The notes below the pieces were generated by a model. That model ran no database searches. It was given only the letters and a program-made list of their open reading frames with translations, and was not told where the DNA came from. 64,000 nucleotides of DNA, from positions 6,801,230 to 6,865,229 of the forward strand of contig JAQFVV010006215.1 in assembly GCA_028023455.1 (NCBI GenBank), written 5' to 3'. The stretch comes from Epiperipatus broadwayi (lineage: Eukaryota; Onychophora; Udeonychophora; Euonychophora; Peripatidae). Position numbers and translations under genes: made by a program. This document shows, one piece after another, positions 1 through 11,939 of this stretch; position 1 is the first letter of the stretch, and each line of letters begins with the position of its first letter.

Positions 1-1112
1 GAGACATGTTAATAAAAGAATAGATCACACTTAACCATTTGAAAATGCATGTATATATTTTAACTAAGATAACAAAGAAATAAGAAAATAAATAATGGTG
101 CTCATTTGTTTTAATAAAATGCAAGCATATATATATATATATATATATATATTTAGTGATTGGAAATTATTATTTAATACATGTAATAGTTATTTTGTTT
201 TAATGCCATTTACATAAATTAAAATGTGAAGAAATTACAAACTGTATATAGATGACATAATTTGTAAGATTATAAATTATAAAAATTACCTTTAGTCCCC
301 GGGAACTGAGATCATCATATACAAATTGAATGTAAGCTTACTCAATCAGGATATGGTTATAGAGATTGTCTTAAAATGTCTTTATTTTGAACTTTTGATG
401 AAACCGTAAATGAGATAAGTTATACTATTTTACAAGATGAACGGGTTGGATGCGGACTTCTATTTCGATAGCTGACAGGATCACTTAGCATATTTTCTTT
501 CCATGGATGGTAAGAACAAAGCCAAGCCCGTTTAGGACTTTACTCTCATATCACCATGTTGGTGCACAGATAATTTTCTTCTAACAGCATAATTCAATTT
601 GATTTATTGGCAGACAATTTTTATAATTCTGGGGAAAATATTTCTTTCCACAGATGATGGTTCTATCCAGTCTCTCCAAGGTTTCACTCACATTTATTCA
701 ACTGATGCTAGTTTTTTCCTTTTCTTCGGGTATATATTAAACTTTCCAAACAGCACAATTAATAATAATCATAATAACATTCTAGATTGCTTGATTTTTT
801 TTATTTATCCTTTTAGAAAGTTCTATTTCTCCCATCTCGCGCAATATCTCCCATAATTCCATAAAATATTCAATATTTTTAATCTTATCTGATCCAATCT
901 AATCAATCCTGCCTACCATTGTTTCAGGTCCAGCTTCTTTTGTCTTCTTTTTTTTTTGTCAAAAAAAACCTTTTAGCAAGTTTATCTCGAAACAGTCCAT
1001 TTGGAAATTTTAAAAATATAACTTTATACAATAAATAATGCAATTAGCATTTCATTGATAAACAACTGTTTCATTTTTCAGCAATGACATATTTTCTTTT
1101 AAATAAAAAAAA
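1..1112. other. AT-rich non-coding stretch, no gene seen
   Basis: No recognisable coding sequence. The longest open frame (599-856, plus) has no domain-like pattern and is made of AT-rich low-complexity codons. An (AT)n tract lies at 127-153. Confidence 0.6.
127..153. repeat. (AT)n microsatellite
   Basis: Uninterrupted AT dinucleotide run of about 27 bases in non-coding DNA. Confidence 0.9.
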
Positions 1113-2515
1113 AAACTATCACATGATCACCATCTCTATATTAGCACATAATTGTTGTAAACAAAGGCAAAACTTTCCATACAGTAGTGCCACCCTGTGC
1201 CAAACAGAGTAATCAATGGATGCCAGAAGGCTTGTGCATATAATTCCTATCTAGTGCCTACTTATACAATATACCCAGACTAGTTTCTGGCTTGTGGCCA
1301 TCATCAGTGAGGAGCCTTGGATCTGAGAGCACTGCACCTAGATCTTAGGATATAATGCAACCCTCCAGCAGCCACCTTTTAACTCTACTTTACTACAAAA
1401 TTATGAGAATGAAATTGAAAACACAATAATATTTTCAATCTAAGCTCATTATAGTCATATGGATCTGAACTCAATTCAGCACCCATACATTTTGGTGTCT
1501 TTGGCTCTTAAACGACCATAGCCATTACTATCCTATTAGGCAGGATTGGTGTTAAACCACTAAACATCACATGATCACCATCTCTATACTAGCACATATT
1601 TGTTGTAAACAAAAGCAAAACTCTCCATACAGTAGTGCCACCCTGTGCCAAACAGAGTAATAAATGGAAGCCAAAAGGCTTGTGCATAAAATCCCTATCT
1701 AGTGCCAAAGACACCAAAATGTATGGGTGCTGAATTGAGTTCAGACCCATATGACTATATAAGCTATTGAGCTTAGATTGAAAATATTATTGTGTTTTCA
1801 ATTTCATTCTCATAGTTTTGTAGTAAAGTAGAGTTAAAAGGTGGCTGCTGGAGGGTTGCATTAGATCCCAAGATCTAGGTGCAGTGCTCTCAGATCCAAG
1901 GCTCCTCAGTGATTATGGCCACATATCAGAAACTAGTCTGGGGATATTGGATGAGTAGGCATTAGATAGGGATTTTATGCACAAGCCTTCTGGCATCCAT
2001 TGATTACTCTGTTTGGCACAGGGTGGCACTACTGTATGGAGAGTTTTGCCTTTGTTTTACAACAATTATGTGCTAGTATAGAGATGGTGATCATGTGATG
2101 TTTAGTGGTTTAACACCAATCCTGCATAATAGGATAGTGGTGGCTATTGTTGTTTAAGAGCCGAAGACACCAAAATGTATGGGTGCTGAATTGAGTTCAG
2201 ACCCATATGACTATATAAGCTATTGAGCTTAGAGTTAAAATATTGTGTTTTCAATTTCATTCTCATAGTTTTGTAGTAAAGTAGAGTTAAAAGGTGGCTG
2301 CTGGAGAGTTGCATTAGATCCTAAGATCTAGGTGCAGTGCTCTCAGATCCAAGGCTTCTCACTGATGATGGCCACAAGCCAGAAACTAGTCTGGGTATAT
2401 TGGATGAGAAGGCACTAGATAGAGATTTTATGCACAAGCCTTCTGGCATCCATTGATTACTCTGTTTGACACAGGGTGGCATTACTGTATGGAGAGTTTT
2501 GCCTTTGTTTTAAAA
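1113..2515. repeat. Inverted/tandem array of a ~460 bp foldback repeat (family A)
   Basis: Four units of one repeat are arranged minus, minus (partial), plus, plus: about 1113-1542, 1543-1703, 1704-2110 and 2111-2515. The plus units are spaced by about 461 bases (AGACACCAAAATGTATGG at about 1705 and again at about 2166). Units are joined through a short linker reading ACCAATCCTGC..TAATAGGAT. The outer edge of a unit reads CACATGATCACCATCTCTA; internal landmarks are AACTAGTCTGGGGATATTGG and GGTGGCTGCTGGAGGGTTGC. The halves meet at about 1703, so the block is a large imperfect palindrome. No transposase is encoded. It may be a non-autonomous foldback DNA transposon or a satellite derived from one; related copies lie at 6.2-6.8, 37.97-38.31 and 62.2-62.6 kb. 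Confidence 0.85.
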
Positions 2516-4084
2516 AAAAATTAATTATATATAAAAAAATATAAATTATACTTTTCCAGAAAGTTCTCTTTGCATTTAGTTATATAATAATGTATACATA
2601 CATACTCTATCAAAACAGTAAGCACAAAACTCCCTTAAACCTAACTATTAAACTATCATCCAATTCTTATTCCATCTTAAATAAAATATATGATCTACCC
2701 ATGTATATGGATATCTAAATGATAATAATTATGATTTCCTGAATTTGTATAATTCAGCAAAATGAAACCAAAAAAAATGATACTTGAATATCGGATTTTA
2801 AGGCAATGTTTCTTCATAATGAATAGGGGATATAAAAATGGAATAAGTCTGAAAAGGAGTTGAAGAGCATTAAGTTTAATGTTAATTAGAAATTATTCTG
2901 TAATTTAACTTTATATTGTATTAGGAGTAATTATTGAAGATAGTGAATATACTGTTATATAAGTATCCAAATATTTAAATTTTTTGGAAAAAAAGTTAAG
3001 ATAATTTCAGTCTAGATGTCTGTAGATGAGATTTTTTAAAAATTAAAATTTTTGATAAGCAATTTTAAAATTAGAGCAGTATATTAATTAATTTTTACCT
3101 ATGAAATACTGAAATGGAATGCAATGATAATCCACTATATTCAGCACGTTTTCCATTCTGAGATGGAACTAGTTTTCTTCTAAATCAAATATAAAACTAA
3201 TGCGTTTTTTTTTTTTTTTTTCAATGAAAAAGTTAGCTTATTTGATCACTAGTCTTTGTTATTTTAGGTAAAATGAGAATGTTGATAAATGATACTTTTA
3301 CATGAATGGAAAGCTGTTTTTTTTTTAAAAAAAAAAAAATTTCCAATAGAAATTAGCAATTGTTTTTAAATGTTGATTCTAAGTAGATTGTAAAAATTCT
3401 TTTACAAGATAAAATTCTCCAAACTTTTCTATTAAATTGAGAATATTTTCAGCTATATGGAGATAATTGTTTTATTGGATGTAATTTTCTAAATGGATGA
3501 TTTGTTTGTATTAAATTAAAGAACTTGTATTATCAATGATGGTAAAAAGTTTAGGCAGATTTTTTTTTAAATGAAAAAGAGTAGTAAGGTCATATGATAT
3601 GATAGAGAATTAGAAACCAATATAAAAAATAATAATGTAACATTTGAATAGTTAAATGGAATTGTAGAAATCAGTTTAATATTTGGAATATATTCTAAAT
3701 AACTCTGTTATTTATGTGTGTGAAAGGTATGCAATACATTTATCAACACATTTTTGTTCACTTATATGTTATATTGTGTTGAAATAGCCTAGAAATTATT
3801 TTATTGCAATGTTTATTACATAATATAATCTATAGATTTGATGTTTAATTTCACTTATTTTATATTTTAATAAATAAATGATTAAAAAAATTGACAAGTA
3901 ATTATTTTAAAAAGTGTCAGAAATTATCCTAGTACTTTTTATTATTATCAAACATGTTAACAAATTTTCACAACTGATTATTTGTACACATATTCCAAAG
4001 GGTAATTTTATCATTCTTTATCAATGCAATCAATTCATGACAATTATTGAAAGATAAAGAAAAGAGAAATAAAGATCGTGTAGT
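2516..4084. other. AT-rich non-coding stretch, nothing recognised
   Basis: Poly-A and poly-T runs and AT-rich sequence with stops in every frame. No repeat family shared with the rest of the window was noticed. Confidence 0.5.
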
Positions 4085-4400
4085 AGCTCTAACAAGCTTT
4101 ATTAATAAATGCCACAACAGAAAGCATTTAAAAATCTCTATCTAGAAATTATCCCTATCCTCAGACTGGTTTCATGCTATTGGCAATCCTCAGTGAGGTG
4201 CTAGGATAATTCGGACACCAGATCCAAAATACCAACTCAAAGCCAGAACTTATCTGATAGGTAACTTTTAAACAGACAATCTGAAATTTTTAGACACCTA
4301 TATGCTTTCAAATCCAGCTATTCAACTCAAATAGCTATATGGGGTTGAGAATTCTTCAGCCATACCATATATTAATAGTCTTAGCAATATAACATCACTT
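4085..4400 (+). repeat. Dispersed repeat family A2, copy 1
   Basis: About 315 bases that align over their length with 7870-8210. Shared landmarks are AACAAGCTTT, AGAAAGCATTTAAAAA, ACCAACTCAAAGCCAG, CTCAAATAGCTATATGGGG and TCTTCAGCCATACCATATAT. Its middle also resembles family A (CTCAGACTGGTTTC...CCTCAGTGAGG). No coding capacity. Confidence 0.75.
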
Positions 4401-4448
4401 AAGACTTATTTATTTAGTTTTATAATTACAAGCTTATTAAATTAAGTC

Positions 4449-4640
4449 ACATGATGTATGAATTATTTTTAGCTAAAGAAAAGAGAAAATTAAAACAGGC
4501 AAAACTCACTATATGTATTGCTGTTGATTACTCTAGCTTACTGTGTGTGGCAATACGTATAGTGAGTTTTGCTTGTTTTAGTAACAGCTATAAGCAAGCA
4601 TAAGAAATGGTGATCATGTGATGTTTATTGGCTTAAAAGA
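4449..4640. repeat. Palindromic foldback element related to family A
   Basis: Inverted arms pair around about 4530: AAAACAGGCAAAACTCACTA at 4493 against TAGTGAGTTTTGCTTGTTTT at 4559. The right edge carries the family A terminus GGTGATCATGTGATGTTTA. The arm sequence recurs as terminal inverted repeats of the element at 6525-6800. Confidence 0.7.
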
Positions 4641-5204
4641 GAAAATTGTTAAAGACAAGAAAGTGTAACTAAAAATCTTAATGCGATAAATTTGTAAAAT
4701 AGTCTTTGAACTCTAAATTGTATAGTATATTTTAAGTTCTAAAAAAACATAAAAAATATTGGAGTTATGAAAGAAATAATTATTTGCTACATAATATAAA
4801 TAACTGAATAAAACTCTTTAGGGAACCTATCATACGCTATCTCCTAATGCATTCTAGTACATCACTTAATAAAAATGAAAATAAGTTGAGTTTATTTCTA
4901 CAAATATATAAAATGTCTATTATTAAATTTCTAACAGAAAATAAAATTATTAATAATAGATAAATCAATTAATTCTCAACAAATATGAAAGGAAATAATC
5001 AGCATTTTCTTGACTTCTGAAAATGTGATCCTATTTATAAACATTGAATATCAGATATTGTCTTTGCATTATATTATATAGTTTTATAAAACATGCTACT
5101 CTCTATTAATGCCCTTTATATAAAACATATTCATAATTGTGAACACTCCTAGAAAACAGGACACTTAAAAGAGCTATGTGCTTGAAAGTTTGTGTGGTGG
5201 TATT
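4641..5204. other. AT-rich non-coding stretch, nothing recognised
   Basis: No open frame of interest and no shared repeat noticed. Confidence 0.5.
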
Positions 5205-5560
5205 TTAGATATGATAATATGTTGGACTATTTACATCATCTATTATTAAATGTTGAATGTCTAGAAAATTTTAAACTTTTCCAAATACAAACAACTTCTA
5301 GTAATAACACATAAGTTAGTAGATAACTTGGGTTAATAGATTATACAATGTTTTGAGTGGTATTCTTTATTTTTTTTATGTGTTGCTGGCCTAACCAGTG
5401 GCAATGCTAGCATAGGAGTTGAACTTAAATTTATGTTGTCTACTAACCTGTGTTATCTCCTAATTTGTGTGTTATTACTAACAGTTGTTTGTATTTGGAA
5501 AAGTTTAAAATGTTCAAGACATTCAACATTTAATGATAGATGATTGAAATAGTGTAACAT
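5205..5560. repeat. Foldback element, family C, copy 1
   Basis: Left arm (about 5218-5325) and right arm (about 5440-5550) are inverted copies. Arm landmarks are AAATGTTGAATGTCTAGAAA, TTTTCCAAATACAAACAACT and TAGTAATAACACA. The unique centre (about 5390-5425) reads, on the minus strand, ATGCTAGCATTGCCACTGG followed by TTAGGCCAGC, and matches the centre of the copy at 11545-11920. Non-coding; presumed non-autonomous. Confidence 0.75.
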
Positions 5561-5967
5561 ATTACCACAGCACAGAAGAAAAAATGAACAATGCTTGGTC
5601 ACTATAAGTTTATTTTTCTAATTGATTAAAGCAATTATAATTCCTGATAATTAGTAATAATTAAATTATTTTTATTGTAGGAAAACAAAAAGATTGTTTA
5701 AAAAATTAAGATTTGTTATTTTTTCAAATGGCATTAATTTTGTTAGTTTTTCTTTGAAGAGAGAATTTATTTCTATAAATAGTAAAAAAGAGATAAAATA
5801 GTGTGTGATGGTTATTTCACTGAAATATTTTTGTACAAGTTTGTTTAATTAATAATTTAACTGAAATATGCATGCAAAGATTTTAAAAATCTAAATGCCC
5901 TAAAAAATGAATTGTGTGTATGCATAAGCAAGTAACATTGTTTATTAGAAATATTTATTAAAGTGTT

Positions 5968-6023
5968 GCTTTTCCTTTAAAATTTGCAAATAAATTGCTT
6001 TTCCTTTAAAATTTGCAAATAAA
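5968..6023. repeat. Short tandem duplication (~30 bp x 2)
   Basis: TTGCTTTTCCTTTAAAATTT followed by GCAAATAAA is repeated twice head to tail. Confidence 0.85.
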
Positions 6024-6224
6024 TTGAAATATATAGGTCCAAGCATGTACATTCCTTTTTGATTAGGGCAATTTTACTATTTGGAACATAGGTACATCTT
6101 TCTGAAATTATATTTTAAAATCTAAATACATATTTCAATGGTGTAGCAAAAAGAAATGATTTTACTATATATATATATAACTATTTAAAAATTTATGTCT
6201 TAGCTTTGTGGTTAACTAAAAAGA

Positions 6225-6425
6225 TTAAAGGTGGCTTCTGGAGGGTTGCATTAGATTGTAAAATCTAGAAGCAGCTTTCTGATCCAAGGCTCCTCATGGA
6301 AACTAGAAACTAGTCTGGGGATATTAGATGAGTAGACACTACATAGGGATTTTATACACAAACCTTTTTGCATTCATTGATTACTATGCTGTGCACTGGG
6401 TGGCACTACTGTATGGAGAGTTTAT
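6225..6425 (+). repeat. Half copy of foldback family A
   Basis: Plus-oriented family A half unit running from AGGTGGCTTCTGGAGGGTTG to CTGTATGGAGAGTTT, more diverged than the copies at 1.1-2.5 kb. It lies just upstream of LINE remnant sequence. Confidence 0.75.
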
Positions 6426-7420
6426 CAGCCAAAGTAGTATTTAATTGGGTTATAAGTAAAGGACAGGCAACAAGATGGGTTAGAAAAGTAGTATGGTATG
6501 CAGAAGATTTGGATAAACACTATTAAAACAAGCAAAACTCACTATACATATTGCCACACACAGCAAGCTAGAGTAATGAATGGATGCCAGAAGGCTTGTG
6601 CATAAAATCCCCATCTAGTGCCTACTCATCCAATATCCCCAGACTAGTTTCTGGCTTGTGGCCTTTGTCAGTGAGGAGCCTCAGATCTGAGAGCACTGCA
6701 CCTAGATCTGTGTGTGGCAATACATATAGTGAGTTTTGCCTGTTTTAACAACAGTTATACACAAGCATAAAAGGTGGTGGTCATGTGATGTTTATAGGGT
6801 TATAAACACTTTATGTCAATATACTTGTACAATAAGTAGTATGATTGGATTAGGAGAATTGTTGAGTGTTATAGCAGCAAAATAATGGGATAGAAGAATA
6901 GATGCATTAATACAAAATGGGGAGCTTGAGAAATGTAGAACTAGTATAGAAAGTAAAAAGATTTTAAATATATATATAGAAGTAAACAGAACATTGAGTG
7001 TAAGTTAATTTACGATAATAGCAAGGAAAGTAATTTACTATTTAAGGCTCAAACAGGATTGATATCAACAATGCAATATACACAAATGGAAAAATGTGAG
7101 TAATTTAATCTGCAAGTTATGTAAGGAAGGCATGGAGAATATTAGGCATCTGATAATTGAATGTAAATGCCTACAGGCAGAAAGAGTACAAATAATGAAG
7201 TTATTGGAGAATAAATATAAAGTAATTATACAGAAAGTGGGTTTTGGGTTTTTATGCTACATTTGGAAAAAGATAAGAGATATCTAAATATAAAAGCCAT
7301 AGAATGGATAAAGATGATGTGGAAATGGGCTAGAGCAGGATAGAGAAGAATATGGAAAAAAACTTGGGGTAGGGAATGGAAAAGTAAGGTGGGTAACAGG
7401 TTTTTCTGAGCATAGTGGAT
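6426..7420 (+). pseudogene. LINE ORF2 C-terminal remnant with zinc-knuckle-like motif
   Basis: A decayed non-LTR retrotransposon 3' part. The clearest open piece is 7096-7287 (63 residues). It contains CKLC, then HLIIEC: a C-x2-C-x(8)-H-x4-C pattern typical of the cysteine/histidine motif after the RT domain of several LINE clades. Upstream, 7004-7090 still reads as a diverged continuation in shifted frames (ARKVIYYLRLKQ then NIHKWKNVSNL). Another piece at 6437-6525 (TRWVRKVVWYAEDLDKHY) stops where a family A element is inserted, and the reading resumes after about 6805. There are several stops and frameshifts, so it is dead. RT catalytic sequence is not present; this is a 5'-truncated copy. 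The clade cannot be fixed from this fragment. Confidence 0.6.
6525..6805. mobile_element. Family A foldback/MITE-like element inserted in a LINE
   Basis: Terminal inverted repeats of about 38 bases: left TAAAACAAGCAAAACTCACT... and right ...AGTGAGTTTTGCCTGTTTTA, with inner ends CCACACACA and TGTGTGTGG. The centre is family A in minus orientation (AGTTTCTGGCTTGTGGCC, CAGTGAGGAGCC). The right flank carries GGTGGTCATGTGATGTTTA, the family A edge. It splits LINE-like coding sequence on both sides. No coding capacity. Confidence 0.7.
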
Positions 7421-7815
7421 TAAAGATTCCTGACATCGATAAAGGAATAGTTATATCACATTACACTCCTATTAAATGATTGCTAATTTATGGTATTAAA
7501 AGATTCTTAAGATCAATAAATGTTCAATATATATCTTGATTTTAATGCAGATTCTCATAACTGAAATTAACATAGATAACAATAAAAATTTATAATTATA
7601 ATGAAATTTATAGATTAATTAAATTATGCTGTTTATTTCCTTATAATTAAAATTTTTTGGATGATATCAGTATCATGGTTTATTTGGAGAGTTAATTATT
7701 TGTTTAAAGTGTGAAATAAAATCAACTTACTTGGCTTTCTTTTTAAATTCAATTTTAATTTAATTACAACCACAATATGATTAGGGTCTATATAAGCATC
7801 CAAAATAATTAGTCA
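7421..7815. other. AT-rich non-coding stretch, possibly LINE 3' UTR
   Basis: Immediately downstream of the LINE remnant; no tail or short terminal repeat marks an end. Nothing else recognised. Confidence 0.4.
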
Positions 7816-8215
7816 AAATAAGAGTCATATATCACATGACCCTATTCTCTTAAGCTTGTAAGTTATAAACAATGAGGATTGTCAATTCCTCAACAAGCTT
7901 TGTGATAAATGCTTAGCCAGAGAAAGCATTTAAAAAATCTTTGTCAGGAACCCCTCTCCAAACCTCTGCCCATGGTTTCTTGCTTTGGCACTCCTCAGAA
8001 AGGTGTCAGGGTAGGTTCAGACACTAGATCTAAAAATACCAACTCAAAGCCAGCATTTAACTAAAAGTTATATATTGAGTGGAAAATCTGAAATTTTCAG
8101 ACACCTACAGGTCTTCAAACCCAGATATCCAACTCAAATAGCTATATGGGGCTGATAGATCTTCAGCCATACCATATATTAGTAGTCTTAGCAATATAAT
8201 TGTGTTTAAGTGTAT
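7816..8215 (+). repeat. Dispersed repeat family A2, copy 2
   Basis: Aligns with 4085-4400 from AACAAGCTTTGTGATAAATG to CATACCATATATTAGTAGTC in the same orientation. It begins with CACATGACCCTATTCTC, reminiscent of the family A terminus. Non-coding. Confidence 0.7.
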
Positions 8216-11200
8216 GTATTTATATTAAAGCAATAATTGGTTGCATTTCAAACAAGTGGATATGTTTTCTCAATTTATTGTGAATTTCATCTACTTTTTT
8301 AAATATTCCTGTTGAGGGTTTTTGTGTGCTATTAATTGAAAATTTAAGGAAATGAGTTGAAATAAAAGCCATGCTTGTACTAGGTCAAAATATTGTCTTG
8401 AAATATATAATTTCAAAAAAAAAATTAAGTTTAGTTGATTTTAAAAAAAATTCTGACCTGATTCCTGCATATAAAAGTTAACTATTTTTGAAAATTTAAG
8501 TTTAATAAACAATTAAATTCATGATAATCAGAGAATGGTATAGGTAAATGAGATAAATTGAATGACAATATAGAGGACTTAGTAGAGATAAAGATGGAAT
8601 TGGAAGGGAAAAAAGCCTTCAGTATTCAATAGTTGTTAATGAGCTATAGATATTTACAAATTCAGAAAATGACATATTGAAGGCTTTTAGTAATATCCTA
8701 GAACAGAGATTAGCAAATAGTATAAAAGTAATATTAATGAGTTAAAATGTTTATTGTGTAGGTATACAGTAATGATGAAGAGAATGAAAACTGAATAAAA
8801 GTGGTGTTAAATGTGTTGATCCAGATATAATATCTTAAAATGATAAAAATAGTGAACTGTTATATATTAACATTCATACTACTGAAGTAAGGACATGGAA
8901 GTAGAATAATAAAAATATCCAAATTTGGATATATGATAAAAGATTTGAATTGTTTCTTTCAATTTTTGATAGCAAACATGCACTATGTGGAATTTATTTT
9001 CCTAATATTTATTTTAGTAATTTTTAGCTGCATCTAATAAAACATACATATAATAATGTTGTGTAATAGATGATAAATGTAATGTTAATATTAATATATA
9101 TTCAACAGTGTCAGGTCAAATTCATACTAAGCAAAATAGCACTACCTAGGGTTCTCTGAAAAGAGAGTTCCATACTGAAATATTTGTCATTACTGTATGA
9201 AATAAAGAAATACATTGGCTTCAATTTTCAAATTTCATTAAAAAATATATCAATAATAAAATTTATTGCAACACCATGACATCTAAAAGGAGAAAGCGTT
9301 TTTCATGCTGAAACTGGTAAAAAAATAATTAAGCAAAACTTTTTTGGAGCAAAAGCTTAACTCATTAGCAACACTGTGCATAGAAAAAATATTTTAAAAA
9401 ACCATCTGCAATGAAAATATTTTTAAGAAATGCATATGATGTCAAAATTAAAAAATAAAAATTTTTAATTTCTTAAAATAATTTAATATTAATTTTTTTA
9501 TGTTCATTCTAAATTTTTTTTTGAAATCTCAAACTAATAAAATAAATTGTAGAATTTTTATTTTTTTTTGAAACAAATATTCTCGTTTTATATAAGAAAG
9601 ATCTCAATTTTTATTTGTCTGCCTAGAGTCCAAAAAACTACATGATCTTAATTATAACATTATCTAAAAAAGACAAATCAGATAAGTTTCTCATATTAAA
9701 ATTAAAGAAATTCTTAAGAATAAAATTTGTGAGTTTTGATTTGTACTATTAAATTTATTTTTTGATGACAAACAGATCATGCTTGAAATCTATTTCTCTA
9801 ACATCTATTTCAATGATTTTTGGATTTATGTAAGAAAAATATAATAGCATTGTGTAGTAGGTGTAGTGTTATCTTCAAAAATAAACAAGATAAGTATATT
9901 AGATTAAAATTAAAGAGATTATTAAGAAATAGGTTGTGTGGGTATTGATTTTGCTGAATCAAAGGAATATTTTTTCTAACTCAGCATATCAACTTTTTTT
10001 TTTTTTTAAAAAAATTATTAAGAAACAGGAACTAAACAATTCACATTCAATGTATTTCAATGAGAGGTTATCAGGATAATACTTTGGAAATATGCTGTTC
10101 AACAAAGAATAATTAGATCTGATAATTTCAATATTGGATAACAATCTAGTAATTATACCATCAAAAAAAATATATCGTCAAGCAAAATATTTAATTTCAT
10201 TGCCAGCAAAATTGATTTTAAATAAATCTTTGATTTTGTTAATAATCAAATACCTTGGTTCCAAATAGCATTCATGTTAGATTTATCATAATTAATTTAC
10301 TAAGAATAGATATACTCCAAAAACGAGCTGAGTCAAGCCACTAAGGAAAGGTATTTTTAAATTAAATATATGTATTCTAACTTAATAGCACTGATTTAAC
10401 TTGCAGTAACTTCTTGCCTGATTCATAGTGCAAAATTATTTAACAACACTGGTAACAGGCTGACTGTACAGTTTATAAAATTTTCAAATTATTGCAATGA
10501 GAAATGTAAATTACAAAAATCAGATGTTTGCATTTTTTGACAAAGAAATACAAGACTCCTTGTTGATTGAATCTGAGTCTTTTGCAATAACCCATACCTC
10601 CATGAACTTTCTCTTATGATCATCCTTCTCTGCACAGATGGTCTTAATAATAGAAAGGGAAAACACATCTTGTAGCAAGCTCGTGTTTCAGGAAAATTGA
10701 CATATTGTCAGTCTTCTGGAAACAGGAAACTTTATGAGAATATCACTAATATTTCAAGTTACAGAAAGTATTGCATAGATTACATTTGTTAATAATATTT
10801 ACTTTTTTTTTAGGAATTATCGTGGACATATACAATTTATATATGTTTTCTCAGGAAAAAAGCAATAGTTATTGCACATATTGATAACTTCTGTTCATTA
10901 TAAATTACAGAAGCACATGCCACCAAATTCTTTCAAACAAACTTCCCCAATTTCTCTGCTAAAATCTGTTTGAAAAATCTCTATAATCAAATAATTATTA
11001 TATTTACAATATTACTAAAACAAATAATTAATATGACTTTTATTATTTGTTACAGTGATAAAATGGAAGAGCTTAAAGTCCACGAATCTGTTGATGAAAA
11101 CAATTAGAATTTTAAATGCATTTTTGTAAATATTTTAACATTTTATAGTTTAGAATTAGTTGACTATCCACTAAAATTTATTTATATTTTATAGTTTCTC

Positions 11201-11544
11201 TATAATGGAATAAGACTAAGTGTGAAATTCTGCAGCATTTGAAATGAAAACTAGTATTAAATAAAGTTATGTACTTGTTTCAATTTTGTTTTTAGATTTT
11301 ATGATAGTGTTCATTTGAGTTGTTTGTAGACAGCGCAATGAAGTAGAAATCAAGATGTAATTTAGATCTACATGATGTAATCCATTAAAAATGAAAACAA
11401 TTTCATCTTCTTGCACTCTAAATTTATACCAATTATTCTATTATTTTTGCCAGTTCAATGGCAATTTACAGATTGTATTTAATATTTTGACACAACATTT
11501 AAAGATTGTGTTTTCCTGAAGATTTGTGATGGTTTTTTAGTTGT
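8216..11544. other. Long AT-rich stretch, no gene recognised
   Basis: More than 3 kb without a convincing coding region. A minus-strand frame near 10556-10720 stays open for roughly 45 codons and has mixed residues (for example KTICAEKDDHKRKFMEVWVI), which could be a relic of a transposon ORF but matches nothing I can name. Two segments, about 8950-9090 and 9740-9880, look loosely similar to each other and may be old repeat copies. Confidence 0.45.
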
Positions 11545-11920
11545 ATTTATATATTGGACTATTTCCATCATTTAATATAAGTATTGAATGTCTTTAGAAA
11601 AAACTAACTTTATTTAAATATTCCCAATACATTCAACTGTTAATAATAGCTCAGTTTTGGTTAGAGGGTTATCTTAAAATTTAATATTCAAGAATCTAAG
11701 AGTCCAGATTTGATTTCCATGCTAATACTGTCACTAGTCAGGCCAGCGACATTTGAAGAAGAGAGGAGAATACTACTTCTCAAAACATTGTGCATATACT
11801 AACCTGCATGTTATTATTAACACTTTAATGTATTTGGAATATTTTTAAATGAAGTTAAAATTTTCTAAAGACATTCAAAATATGAGATGATGGAAGTAGT
11901 CCAAATATAAACACATTTAA
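11545..11920. repeat. Foldback element, family C, copy 2
   Basis: Inverted arms (about 11550-11650 and 11805-11918): TATTGGACTATTTCCATCAT on the left against ATGATGGAAGTAGTCCAAATA on the right. The unique centre CATGCTAATACTGTCACTAG then TCAGGCCAGCGACA matches, in the opposite orientation, the centre of the copy at 5205-5560. No coding capacity. Confidence 0.75.
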
Positions 11921-11939
11921 AGACTTTGATTTATTAATA

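Noticed and set aside
440-520. Possible short exon near ATGGATG followed by GTAAGA at about 502-514
   Set aside because: No sustained open frame or acceptor; a lone donor-like sequence is not evidence.
599-856. 85-residue plus-strand open frame
   Set aside because: Phe/Ile/Asn-rich chance frame with no domain pattern, splice context or repeat support.
1113-2515. Regular repeated blocks reminiscent of a CRISPR array
   Set aside because: Units are ~460 bases, inverted and dispersed, with no short direct repeats and unique spacers; the window is eukaryotic.
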